Position numbers and translations under genes: made by a program. A stretch of 64,000 bases of DNA, taken from contig LSIG01000119.1 in NCBI GenBank assembly GCA_001556125.1, positions 46,597 through 110,596 of the forward strand, in the 5' to 3' direction. Every line of letters starts with the position of its first letter. Position 1 is the first letter of the stretch. Of this stretch, positions 55,293-62,748 are shown piece after piece. The DNA comes from Rhizobiales bacterium CCH10-E5 (GTDB lineage Bacteria; Pseudomonadota; Alphaproteobacteria; Rhizobiales; Beijerinckiaceae). The notes under the pieces were generated by a model. That model was not told the DNA's origin. It worked only from the letters and a program-made list of their open reading frames with translations, and made no database searches.

Positions 55293-56681
55293 ATGGGTTA
55301 TCGCGTCGCGATCGGCACGCGCAGCTATCTCTTCAGCGATCTGAAGGAGCTGATGGCGAAGGCGACGCCGCCGCGCTCGGGCGACCGGCTCGCTGGCCTC
55401 GCGGCCGAGTCGATGGAAGAGATGATGGCGGCCAGGATGGCCCTTGCCGACCTGCCGCTGCGCACCTTCCTGCACGAAGCGCCGATCCCCTATGAGACCG
55501 ACGAGGTGACGCGGCTGATCCTCGACAGCCACGATGCCGTCGCCTTCGCCCCCGTGTCCTCGCTGACCGTCGGCGCCTTCCGCGACTGGCTCTGCTCGGA
55601 GGTGGCGACGACCGAGGCGCTGGCGAGGCTCGCGCCGGGCATCACGCCCGAGATGGCAGCTGCGGTCTCCAAGCTGATGCGCAACCAGGACCTGATTCTC
55701 GTCGCCCGCAAATGCCGCGTCGTCACGCGTTTCCGCAACACGCTCGGCCTGGCGGGCCGCATGGCGGTGCGCATCCAGCCCAATCACCCGACCGACGATG
55801 CCGCCGGCATCCTCGCCTCGACCATCGACGGGCTGAGCTATGGCTGCGGCGATGCGGTCATCGGCATCAACCCGGCCTCCGACAGCACGGCCCGGATCGG
55901 CGAACTCCTGCGCCTGCTCGACGGAGTCATTGCCCGCTTCGACATTCCGACTCAAGGCTGCATCCTGACCCATGTCACCTCATCGATCGCGCTGATCGAG
56001 CAGGGCGCGCCGGTCGATCTGGTCTTCCAGTCGGTCGCGGGCACGCAAGCCGCGAACGCCTCCTTCGGCGTCACGCTGGCGCTGCTGCAGGAGGGGCTGG
56101 AGGCCGGCCGCTCGCAGAAGCGCGGCACGGTCGGCGACAACGTCATGTATTTCGAGACCGGGCAGGGCGCCGCGCTCTCGGCCAACGCCCATCACGGCGT
56201 CGACCAGCAGACGCTCGAGGCGCGCGCCTATGCCGTCTGCCGGGCCTACCAACCGTTGCTGGTCAACACCGTCGTCGGCTTCATCGGCCCGGAATATCTC
56301 TATGACGGCAAGCAGATCATCCGGGCCGGGCTGGAAGACCATTTCTGCGGCAAGCTGATGGGCGTGCCGATGGGCTGCGACATCTGCTACACCAACCATG
56401 CCGAGGCCGATCAGGACGACATGGACACGCTGCTGACCCTGCTGGGCACGGCCGGCGTCAACTTCATCATGGGCGTGCCCGGCGCCGACGACGTGATGCT
56501 GAACTACCAGTCGACCTCCTTCCACGACCAGCTCTACATCCGCGAGGTGCTGGGCCTGCGGCGGGCCCCGGAGTTCGAGGACTGGCTGCTGCGCATGGAC
56601 ATTACCGACGCAGCTGGAAAGCTCAGCACCGGGCAGGGCGGGCCGACCTTGCTCGCCGCGCTGCAGGATCGCGCCGCATGA
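55293..56681 (+). CDS. eutB: EutB, ethanolamine ammonia-lyase large subunit
   Basis: The 462-residue catalytic subunit of ethanolamine ammonia-lyase splits ethanolamine into acetaldehyde and ammonia with adenosylcobalamin. Family blocks include GYRVAIGTRSYLFSDLKELM, FRNTLGLAGRMAVRIQPNHP, SYGCGDAVIGINPASDST and MYFETGQGAALSANAHHG, and the cofactor-handling CDICYTNHAEADQDDMD near the C-terminus. I preferred the ATG at 55293, five bases after a GGGAGAG site, over a GTG two codons upstream. It overlaps eutC by four bases (ATGA). Confidence 0.96.
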   Translation: MGYRVAIGTRSYLFSDLKELMAKATPPRSGDRLAGLAAESMEEMMAARMALADLPLRTFLHEAPIPYETDEVTRLILDSHDAVAFAPVSSLTVGAFRDWLCSEVATTEALARLAPGITPEMAAAVSKLMRNQDLILVARKCRVVTRFRNTLGLAGRMAVRIQPNHPTDDAAGILASTIDGLSYGCGDAVIGINPASDSTARIGELLRLLDGVIARFDIPTQGCILTHVTSSIALIEQGAPVDLVFQSVAGTQAANASFGVTLALLQEGLEAGRSQKRGTVGDNVMYFETGQGAALSANAHHGVDQQTLEARAYAVCRAYQPLLVNTVVGFIGPEYLYDGKQIIRAGLEDHFCGKLMGVPMGCDICYTNHAEADQDDMDTLLTLLGTAGVNFIMGVPGADDVMLNYQSTSFHDQLYIREVLGLRRAPEFEDWLLRMDITDAAGKLSTGQGGPTLLAALQDRAA

Positions 56682-57469
56682 GCGCGCCGGAAAAGCCGCT
56701 GGCCCCGAACCGCTTCGGCGATCTCGCGCGCCTCACCCCTGCCCGTATCGCGCTGGGCCGGTCCGGCGCCTCGCTGCCGACAAGCGAGCTGCTGCGCTTT
56801 GGCCTTGCCCATGCCCAGGCGCGCGATGCGGTGCATGCACCTTTCCGCCCCGAAGAGGTCGCGGCCGCGCTTGCGGGTCTCGGGCTCCAGACGCTGGCGG
56901 TGGAGAGCGCGGCCCGCTCGCGTGAGGACTATCTGCGCCGGCCGGACTGGGGCCGCACCCTGTCGCCGGAGAGCCTGGCCGCTTTACTGGCGCGGCAAGG
57001 CCGTTTCGATCTCGCCCTGGTCGTGGCCGACGGTCTCTCCTCCACAGCCGTCCACCAGAACGCCATGCCGCTGGTCGAGGCCCTGCTCCCCTTGCTCCGG
57101 CGCCAGTCGCTGACGCTCGCACCGCTCGTCATCGCCGAGCAGGCGCGCGTCGCGCTCGGCGACGCGGCGGGCCAGGCGCTGGGCGCGCGCATGGTGCTGG
57201 TGCTGATCGGCGAGCGGCCCGGCCTGTCCTCGCCGGATTCGCTCGGCGCCTATCTCACCTTCGCGCCGCGGACGGGGCTGACCGACGAGGCGCGCAACTG
57301 TATCTCCAACATCCGCCCCGGCGGGCTGGGCTTCGCCGAGGCGGCCTTCCGGCTCGCCTGGCTGATCGACCAGGGCTTCCGCCACTCGCTGACCGGCGTC
57401 GGCCTCAAGGACGAGAGCGACGCGGCGCTGGAGGCGGGCGCGGCCGCCGGGCTGCTCCCGGAGGGCTGA
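56678..57469 (+). CDS. eutC: EutC, ethanolamine ammonia-lyase small subunit
   Basis: The 263-residue small subunit completes the adenosylcobalamin-dependent lyase. It starts with a ~30-residue extension, then LTPARIALGRSGASLPTSEL, HAQARDAVHAPF, LVVADGLSSTAVHQNAMPL, ARMVLVLIGERPGLSSPDSLG and NCISNIRPGGLGFAEA, typical EutC sequence in order. No eutA reactivase, EutD/E/H or microcompartment shell genes follow, so the enzyme is free in the cytosol. It is coupled to eutB by an ATGA overlap. Confidence 0.95.
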   Translation: MSAPEKPLAPNRFGDLARLTPARIALGRSGASLPTSELLRFGLAHAQARDAVHAPFRPEEVAAALAGLGLQTLAVESAARSREDYLRRPDWGRTLSPESLAALLARQGRFDLALVVADGLSSTAVHQNAMPLVEALLPLLRRQSLTLAPLVIAEQARVALGDAAGQALGARMVLVLIGERPGLSSPDSLGAYLTFAPRTGLTDEARNCISNIRPGGLGFAEAAFRLAWLIDQGFRHSLTGVGLKDESDAALEAGAAAGLLPEG

Positions 57470-57474
57470 CGCTC

Positions 57475-58050
57475 TCAGCCCGCGAAGCCGCCCTCGGCGA
57501 GGAAGGCCGCCTCTTCCGGCGTCGTCTCCCGCCCGAGCAGCGCGTTGCGGTGGGGGAAGCGCCCGAAGCGCCGGATCACGTCGCGATGACCTTCCGCATG
57601 CTTGGCCGCATCGCCACCGAGCGGCGTGCTGAGCGCGACGGACAGGTCCTGATCCGTCAGATCCTCGGAATGGCAGAAGGGCAGGTGCAGGAAGAGCCGC
57701 AACTCCGGTTCGGTCGCCGTGCCGTGGCCGCGCGCCTGCGCCAGCCGCGCGAAATGCCTTGCCAGCGGGTCGGTCGCATACATATGCGCCGTGCCGCGGA
57801 AGCTGTTGCGCGGGAACTGGTCGAGCAGGATCGCCAGCGCCAGGCTGCCCGGCGCGCTCTCGGCCCAGCCGTCCAGCTCCCGCCGCGCCGCCGCGAAATG
57901 CAAGCCCAGGAAGCGCTCGCGGAACAAGGCGTCGAAGGCAGCGTCCTTCTTGAACCAGCGCTCGGCACCAGCGTCGCGCCAGAAATCGATGACGGACTGC
58001 GCCGTGTCGGCTGCGCCGCGACGAGGGCCGCCCGTGATGTCCTGCTGCAT
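57475..58050 (-). CDS. DUF924 family protein
   Basis: The 191-residue all-helical protein has the DUF924 blocks SVIDFWRDAGAERWFKKDAAF, LALAILLDQFPRNSFRGTAH, FLHLPFCHSEDLTDQD and RFPHRNALLGRETTPEEAAF. The fold is TPR-like. No biochemical function is known. It ends five bases after the convergent eutC stop and starts 126 bp from the divergent AraC-type gene. I used the ATG at 58050. Confidence 0.87.
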   Translation of the reverse strand: MQQDITGGPRRGAADTAQSVIDFWRDAGAERWFKKDAAFDALFRERFLGLHFAAARRELDGWAESAPGSLALAILLDQFPRNSFRGTAHMYATDPLARHFARLAQARGHGTATEPELRLFLHLPFCHSEDLTDQDLSVALSTPLGGDAAKHAEGHRDVIRRFGRFPHRNALLGRETTPEEAAFLAEGGFAG

Positions 58051-58176
58051 TCTGACGCTTCTCCTGTCCGGCGCCCGCCGCCCGGCCACTCCGCCTCCCG
58101 CTGGGAGGAGACGGCCCCCGCGCGGGAGGGGCTTGATAACGTTGGGGCAACGGCGTCATCTGGAGGGGTGACGCCG

Positions 58177-59184
58177 ATGCTGCCGCCACGCTCCCGTGAA
58201 CAGCCGACGGCCGAGGACAGGCCCGGCAGGCCGGTCCACGCGTTCATCAGCCATGATATTGCCGAGACACAGGCCTGGCTCAATGCCAGGCTGCGTCGCG
58301 ACATGCGGCTCGAGCCGCTGGGGCCCGACGGGTTCGAGGCGAGGCTGACGGCGCATGCCCTGGCCGGCGCCCAGCTGATCCACGCCGAGTATCCGCAAGG
58401 GATGCGGCTGAAACGCGGCGAGCGGCATGACGATCTGACGATCCGCATCGTCGCCGCCGGCGGCAGCCTCTATTCCGCAGGGCCGCAGACCCTGGCCGCG
58501 GTGCCCGGCCGCGGCCTCATCCTCAACACCGGACTGTGCGAATCCGGCGAATACGGCCGCGGCAGCGTGCACACGACCTTCACCCTGCCCGGGGAAGAGG
58601 TCGCCCGCATCCTGCAGGGAGCGTTCGGGCGTCCTGCCAATGAGCGCCTCGCCATCGCCACGACGATCGATCTGGCATCCGCGGACGGCGCCACGATCAC
58701 GGGATTGCTGGCGGCGATGGAAGCGGGGCTGACGGGCGAGGCGCCGCTGGCGCAGACGCCGCAGGCCGCGCGCCCGCTGCGTGATGCGCTGGTCCTACTC
58801 GTGCTGGCGCGCTGGCCCAACCCCTATGCGGCCTGGTTCGAGGCTCAGGCCGCGGCGCCCGCACCCTGGCAGATCCGCCGAGCGGTCGCCTTCATCGACG
58901 CTCATGAGGCCGGCCTGCTGACGGTTCAGGAGGTCGCCGAGGCGGTCGGCATCGGCCTGCGCTCGCTCCAGGAGGGCTTCCGCAAGCACAAGCACGTCTC
59001 GCCGCACGACTACATCAAGCAGACGCGGCTGGCGCGCGTGCGCAGCGAACTGCTCGACCCGGCCTCAACACGCTCGATCGAGGCGATCGCGCGGCATTGG
59101 GGCTTCGTCAATCGCGGCCACTTCGCGCTGGATTACCGCACGGCCTTCGGCGAGCAGCCCTCGCAGACCCGCCGCCGCCGCTGA
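58177..59184 (+). CDS. AraC-family transcriptional regulator
   Basis: The 335-residue protein has an N-terminal AraC_binding-type ligand domain (AHALAGAQLIHAEYPQGMRL, VPGRGLILNTG). The C-terminal double helix-turn-helix has the first helix at LLTVQEVAEAVGIGLRSLQEG and the second around RSIEAIARHWGFVNRGHFAL. The ATG at 58177 follows a GGAGGGG site at an eight-base distance. Since ethanolamine genes in other bacteria are controlled by an AraC regulator (EutR), a link to nearby eutBC is possible but not shown. Confidence 0.88.
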   Translation: MLPPRSREQPTAEDRPGRPVHAFISHDIAETQAWLNARLRRDMRLEPLGPDGFEARLTAHALAGAQLIHAEYPQGMRLKRGERHDDLTIRIVAAGGSLYSAGPQTLAAVPGRGLILNTGLCESGEYGRGSVHTTFTLPGEEVARILQGAFGRPANERLAIATTIDLASADGATITGLLAAMEAGLTGEAPLAQTPQAARPLRDALVLLVLARWPNPYAAWFEAQAAAPAPWQIRRAVAFIDAHEAGLLTVQEVAEAVGIGLRSLQEGFRKHKHVSPHDYIKQTRLARVRSELLDPASTRSIEAIARHWGFVNRGHFALDYRTAFGEQPSQTRRRR

Positions 59185-59472
59185 CCCGGCCCGGCACGTC
59201 TCCGCATCGATTCGACACAGCAGCGCCCGGGCACTCTGCCGAGTGGGTATGTGCCCTAACGTAACAACCTGTCATCGAACATGGTGAATCCAATCTTTCC
59301 GCGCGTGGCCCGCCCGACTCCGCGCACGCGGCGCCGACTCGGCGCGCGCAGAATCGTCTTGAATCGCTTAAAATAAAAGACTGCATTTTTAAGTGAATTA
59401 TAAGCTTGTTAGCCGAGATTCTTTGTATGCAGCGCAAAAGATCGAAGTAACGTTGGGTTCGGGGCCAAGACG
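59185..59472. promoter_or_regulatory. AT-rich leader/promoter region of chemotaxis operon
   Basis: This 288-bp gap between the AraC gene and the STAS gene contains an unusually AT-rich block (about 59358-59460) in otherwise GC-rich DNA. It almost certainly holds the promoter of the chemotaxis operon. I cannot assign -35/-10 boxes with confidence. A CTGCAT/ATGCAG pair about 40 bp apart brackets the block. Confidence 0.45.
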
Positions 59473-59784
59473 ATGAGCAAGACAAATGCCGGTGACCTGC
59501 AAAGGTTCCAGGCCGGAGCCGATTCGACGCTTCGAAACGCCAAGGCGACGGCCGCGGCCCTGACCACGTTGCTGGAGTCGGGCGCGGGCCTGGAGATCGA
59601 CTGCTCTGGCGTCGAACAGGCGGACATCACCTTCGTGCAGACGCTCGTCGCGGCGCAGCGCAGCTGCGCGGCGCGCAACCTTCCCTTCGCCCTCGGCGGC
59701 CTGAGCGACGTCGTCGCCTCCGCTTTCCAACGGGCCGGCGTCACCGCGCCCGGCTCGATGCCTTCCGAACTGTCCGGGATCTGA
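59473..59784 (+). CDS. STAS domain protein of chemotaxis operon
   Basis: The 103-residue protein has a STAS (anti-anti-sigma-like) fold: LRNAKATAAALTTLLESGAG, a strand with LEIDCSGVEQADITFVQTLVAA, and a C-terminal helix. The Ser/Asp position typical of phosphorylated SpoIIAA proteins falls near ADITFVQ, where a Thr stands, so phosphorylation is uncertain. As first gene of a cheY-cheA-cheW operon, two bases upstream of cheY, it is likely a partner in chemotaxis signalling. Confidence 0.8.
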   Translation: MSKTNAGDLQRFQAGADSTLRNAKATAAALTTLLESGAGLEIDCSGVEQADITFVQTLVAAQRSCAARNLPFALGGLSDVVASAFQRAGVTAPGSMPSELSGI

Positions 59785-59786
59785 CC

Positions 59787-60152
59787 ATGGCCAACATCCT
59801 CACCGTCGACGATTCGCCGAGCGTCCGGCAGATGATCAAGCTCGTGCTCGGCCCGGCCGGGCACAATGTCGTCGAGGCCGGCGACGGATCGGAGGGTCTG
59901 GCCAAGGCCAAGGCGCAGAGCTTCGACCTCGTCATCACCGACCTCAACATGCCGGTGATGAACGGCATGCAGATGATCAAGGCCCTGCGTGCCCTGCCGG
60001 CCTTCATGGGCACGCCCATAGTCTTCCTGACCACGGAATCTGACGACGCCGTCAAGCAGGAGGCCAAGGCCGCCGGTGCGACGGGCTGGATCACCAAGCC
60101 GTTCAAACCCGAGCAGCTGCTCGCCGTCGTCGCCAAACTCGTGAGGGCCTGA
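59787..60152 (+). CDS. cheY: CheY, chemotaxis response regulator
   Basis: The 121-residue single-domain receiver has Asp8/Asp9 in ILTVDDSPS, the phospho-acceptor Asp52 in LVITDLNMPVMNG, Thr82/83 in VFLTTESDD and Lys104 in ITKPFKPEQ. After phosphorylation by CheA it would bind the flagellar motor or act as a phosphate sink. It lies two bases after the STAS gene, and its final base overlaps the cheA ATG. Confidence 0.94.
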   Translation: MANILTVDDSPSVRQMIKLVLGPAGHNVVEAGDGSEGLAKAKAQSFDLVITDLNMPVMNGMQMIKALRALPAFMGTPIVFLTTESDDAVKQEAKAAGATGWITKPFKPEQLLAVVAKLVRA

Positions 60153-62224
60153 TGGAACTCGATCCGACGGAAACATTCCGGCAGGAAGCGTCCGAGCTGC
60201 TCGACTCGCTCGAGAGCGTCCTGCTCGATCTCGGCCAGTCGCCGCAGAACCGCGACCTGATCGATGCCGCCTTCCGGGCGCTGCACACGATCAAGGGCTC
60301 GGGCGCCATGTTCGGCTTCGACAAGGTCGCGGCCTTCACCCATGATTTCGAGACCGCCTTCGACCTGATCCGCAAGGGCAAGATCGACGCGAACCACGAG
60401 ATCGTCACGGTTTCCCTCTCGGCCCGCGACTATATCCGCACGCTGATCGAGGACCCCGACTCCACCGACCCGATCATCGGCGACGCGATCGTCGAGGAGC
60501 TGCAGCGCCTGATCGGCGCCGGCCCGGCCACGGCGAAGGAGGCAGGCCCCGCGGCCGAGAACGCCCCCGAAGCCGCGCCCGAGGCTCCCGCCTCCGCCGG
60601 CTGGCGTATCGAGATCGCCTTCGAGCCCGGCATCCTGCGCAACGGCACCAACCCGCTCGTCCTGCTCGACGATCTGCGCGCGCTCGGTCCCTGCACGGTC
60701 GAGGCCGACACGGCCGCGATCCCCGTCCTGGCCGACCTCGACCCCGAGACCTGCCTGATCACCTGGACGGTAACGCTGGAGAGCGCCTGCTCGCAGGACG
60801 AGATCGAGGACGTCTTCATGTTCGTCCGCGACGAGATGAAGCTCGTCATCACCCCTCTCGCTGCCGCCGGACAGGCCGGTTTCGGCCTCGACATGTCGAT
60901 GCCGGGCGAGGCGCCGGCCGCGGCTGCGGAGCCCGTCGCGAAGGCCGAGGCCGCGCCCGCCCCGGTCACCCGCGCGGCGGCGCCCGCCCCGGCCGCGCCG
61001 GCCCCCGAGAAGGCCGAGCTGAACCGCCGGGCCGAGGACAAGGGCACCACGACGGTGCGTGTCCAGGCCGAGCGCCTCGACGAGCTGATGGACCGCGTCG
61101 GCGAGCTGGTGATCGCTCAGGCGCGCCTCAGCCAGATCGCCCATTCCGGCAACGACCTCGCCATCAAGGCGATCGCGGAGGAGATCGAGCGCCTGGCCTC
61201 GGGCCTGCGCGACTCGACCATGGGCGTGCGCATGGTGCCGATGGGCTCGCTCTTCGCCCGCTTCCGCCGCCTCGTCCACGACCTCTCGCGCGATCTCGGC
61301 AAGCCGGTCGACTTCGTCACGGTCGGTGAGGACACCGAGATGGACAAGACCATGATCGAGCGTCTCGCCGATCCGTTGGTCCATCTCATCCGCAATGCCA
61401 TCGACCACGGCATCGAGAGTGCCGAGGACCGCGCCAAGACCTCGAAATCGGCGACCGGCCGCATCGAACTGGCTGCCCGCTATGTCGGCGCGCAGGTGCT
61501 GGTGACGGTGCAGGACGACGGCGCCGGGCTCAACACCGCCCGCATCCGCGCCAAGGCCGAGGAGAACGGGTTGATCCCGCCCGGCGCCAATCTGAGCGAG
61601 CACGAGATCCACCAGTTCCTGTTCCATCCCGGCTTCTCGACCGCCAAGACGATCTCGGCGCTTTCGGGGCGCGGCGTCGGCATGGACGTGGTCAAGCGCA
61701 CCATCGAGGCGATGCGCGGCACCATCGATCTGACGACGATCCCCGGGCATGGCTCCTCGGTCACGCTGCGCCTGCCGCTGACGCTCGCCATCATCGACGG
61801 CCTGCTGATCCGGGTGGGCGAGGGACGCTACATCATCCCGCTCTCGGCGGTGGAGGAATGCATCGAGCTGACGGCGGCCGACGAGGCCCGCGCCAAGGGC
61901 CGCAGCTTCCTCAATGTCCGCGGCGACCTCGTGCCCTTCCTGCGGCTGCGCGATCTCTTCGATTCCGAGGGCCAGGCCGATCCGCACCAGAAGGTCATCG
62001 TCACCTCGATCGGCGACACCCGCGTCGGCCTCGTCGTCGACCAGATTATCGGCAGCCACCAGACGGTGATCAAGTCGCTGTCCAAGCTCCACGCCGACGT
62101 CACCATGTTCTCCGGCGCCACCATCCTCGGCGATGGCTCGGCGGCGCTGATCCTCGACGTCGCCCAGCTCGTCACCCTCGGCCAGTCCCGCGCCGAGACC
62201 GACAGAACCCCGGAGGCCGCGTGA
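60152..62224 (+). CDS. cheA: CheA, chemotaxis histidine kinase
   Basis: The 690-residue kinase has the full CheA order. An HPt domain has the phosphorylated His45 in ALHTIKGSGAMFGF. A P2-like region is followed by an Ala/Pro-rich linker near 255-300. The dimerisation helix pair has VQAERLDELMDRVGELVIAQ. The HATPase has LIRNAIDHGIE (N box), VQDDGAGL and GRGVGMDVV. A C-terminal CheW-like domain (LPLTLAIIDGLLIRVGEGRY) closes it. It links receptors to CheY. Its stop overlaps the cheW ATG by one base (TGATG). Confidence 0.95.
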   Translation: MELDPTETFRQEASELLDSLESVLLDLGQSPQNRDLIDAAFRALHTIKGSGAMFGFDKVAAFTHDFETAFDLIRKGKIDANHEIVTVSLSARDYIRTLIEDPDSTDPIIGDAIVEELQRLIGAGPATAKEAGPAAENAPEAAPEAPASAGWRIEIAFEPGILRNGTNPLVLLDDLRALGPCTVEADTAAIPVLADLDPETCLITWTVTLESACSQDEIEDVFMFVRDEMKLVITPLAAAGQAGFGLDMSMPGEAPAAAAEPVAKAEAAPAPVTRAAAPAPAAPAPEKAELNRRAEDKGTTTVRVQAERLDELMDRVGELVIAQARLSQIAHSGNDLAIKAIAEEIERLASGLRDSTMGVRMVPMGSLFARFRRLVHDLSRDLGKPVDFVTVGEDTEMDKTMIERLADPLVHLIRNAIDHGIESAEDRAKTSKSATGRIELAARYVGAQVLVTVQDDGAGLNTARIRAKAEENGLIPPGANLSEHEIHQFLFHPGFSTAKTISALSGRGVGMDVVKRTIEAMRGTIDLTTIPGHGSSVTLRLPLTLAIIDGLLIRVGEGRYIIPLSAVEECIELTAADEARAKGRSFLNVRGDLVPFLRLRDLFDSEGQADPHQKVIVTSIGDTRVGLVVDQIIGSHQTVIKSLSKLHADVTMFSGATILGDGSAALILDVAQLVTLGQSRAETDRTPEAA

Positions 62225-62718
62225 TGACGCAAGCTCAGATGCAGGTCGCCGGCGCGGATGCCGGCGCAGGCCTTCCGCCGATGGCCGAGACGCAGCTCCA
62301 GGTGCTGATGGTCGGGCTCGGCAACGAGATTTTCGCGATCGAGACCGACATGGTCCGCGAGATCATCGACCCCGTGCCGGTGACGCGCGTCGCCGGCGCC
62401 CGCTCCTTCCTGCCGGCGCTGATCAATGTGCGCGGCAACGTCATTCCGCTGGCGGATCTGCGCATTCGCTTCGGCATGCCGAAGACCGAACAGGCCGCCG
62501 ATACGCGCATCGTCGTGATCGAGGTCGAGATCGACGGCGATCCCGTCACGCTCGGGCTGCTCGCCGACAAGGTCTACGAGGTCACCGAGGTCTCGACACG
62601 GCACATGCAGCAGACGCCGCGTCTCGGCAGCCATTGGCGGCCGGAGTTCATCCGCTTCATCACGAAGTGGAGTGAGGAATTCGTCATCGTTCCGGACATG
62701 TCCAGGATTTTGGGCTGA
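62224..62718 (+). CDS. cheW: CheW, chemotaxis coupling protein
   Basis: The 164-residue CheW adaptor couples chemoreceptors to CheA. It shows VLMVGLGNEIFAIETDMVREI at the start, followed by TRVAGARSFLPALINVRGNVI, PLADLRIRFGM and IVVIEVEIDGDPVTLGLLAD, the two-barrel CheW pattern. The ATG at 62224 overlaps the cheA stop; the longer upstream frame is the shadow of cheA. It precedes the chemoreceptor gene by 30 bp. Confidence 0.94.
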   Translation: MTQAQMQVAGADAGAGLPPMAETQLQVLMVGLGNEIFAIETDMVREIIDPVPVTRVAGARSFLPALINVRGNVIPLADLRIRFGMPKTEQAADTRIVVIEVEIDGDPVTLGLLADKVYEVTEVSTRHMQQTPRLGSHWRPEFIRFITKWSEEFVIVPDMSRILG

Positions 62719-62748
62719 GTTTTACTTGGGGATTTGGGGGCTACGACT

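Noticed and set aside
55293..57469. An ethanolamine microcompartment operon
   Set aside because: Only eutB and eutC are present; no shell protein, EutA, EutE, EutG or EutD gene lies nearby.
59380..59435. CTGCAT/ATGCAG pair as an operator of the chemotaxis operon
   Set aside because: Six-base arms 40 bp apart in an AT-rich region are easily explained by chance.
59741..62092. A 783-codon minus-strand open frame opposite cheA
   Set aside because: It is the complementary frame of cheA with GC-rich third positions; Asp/Arg/Gly repeats in it arise from codon bias.
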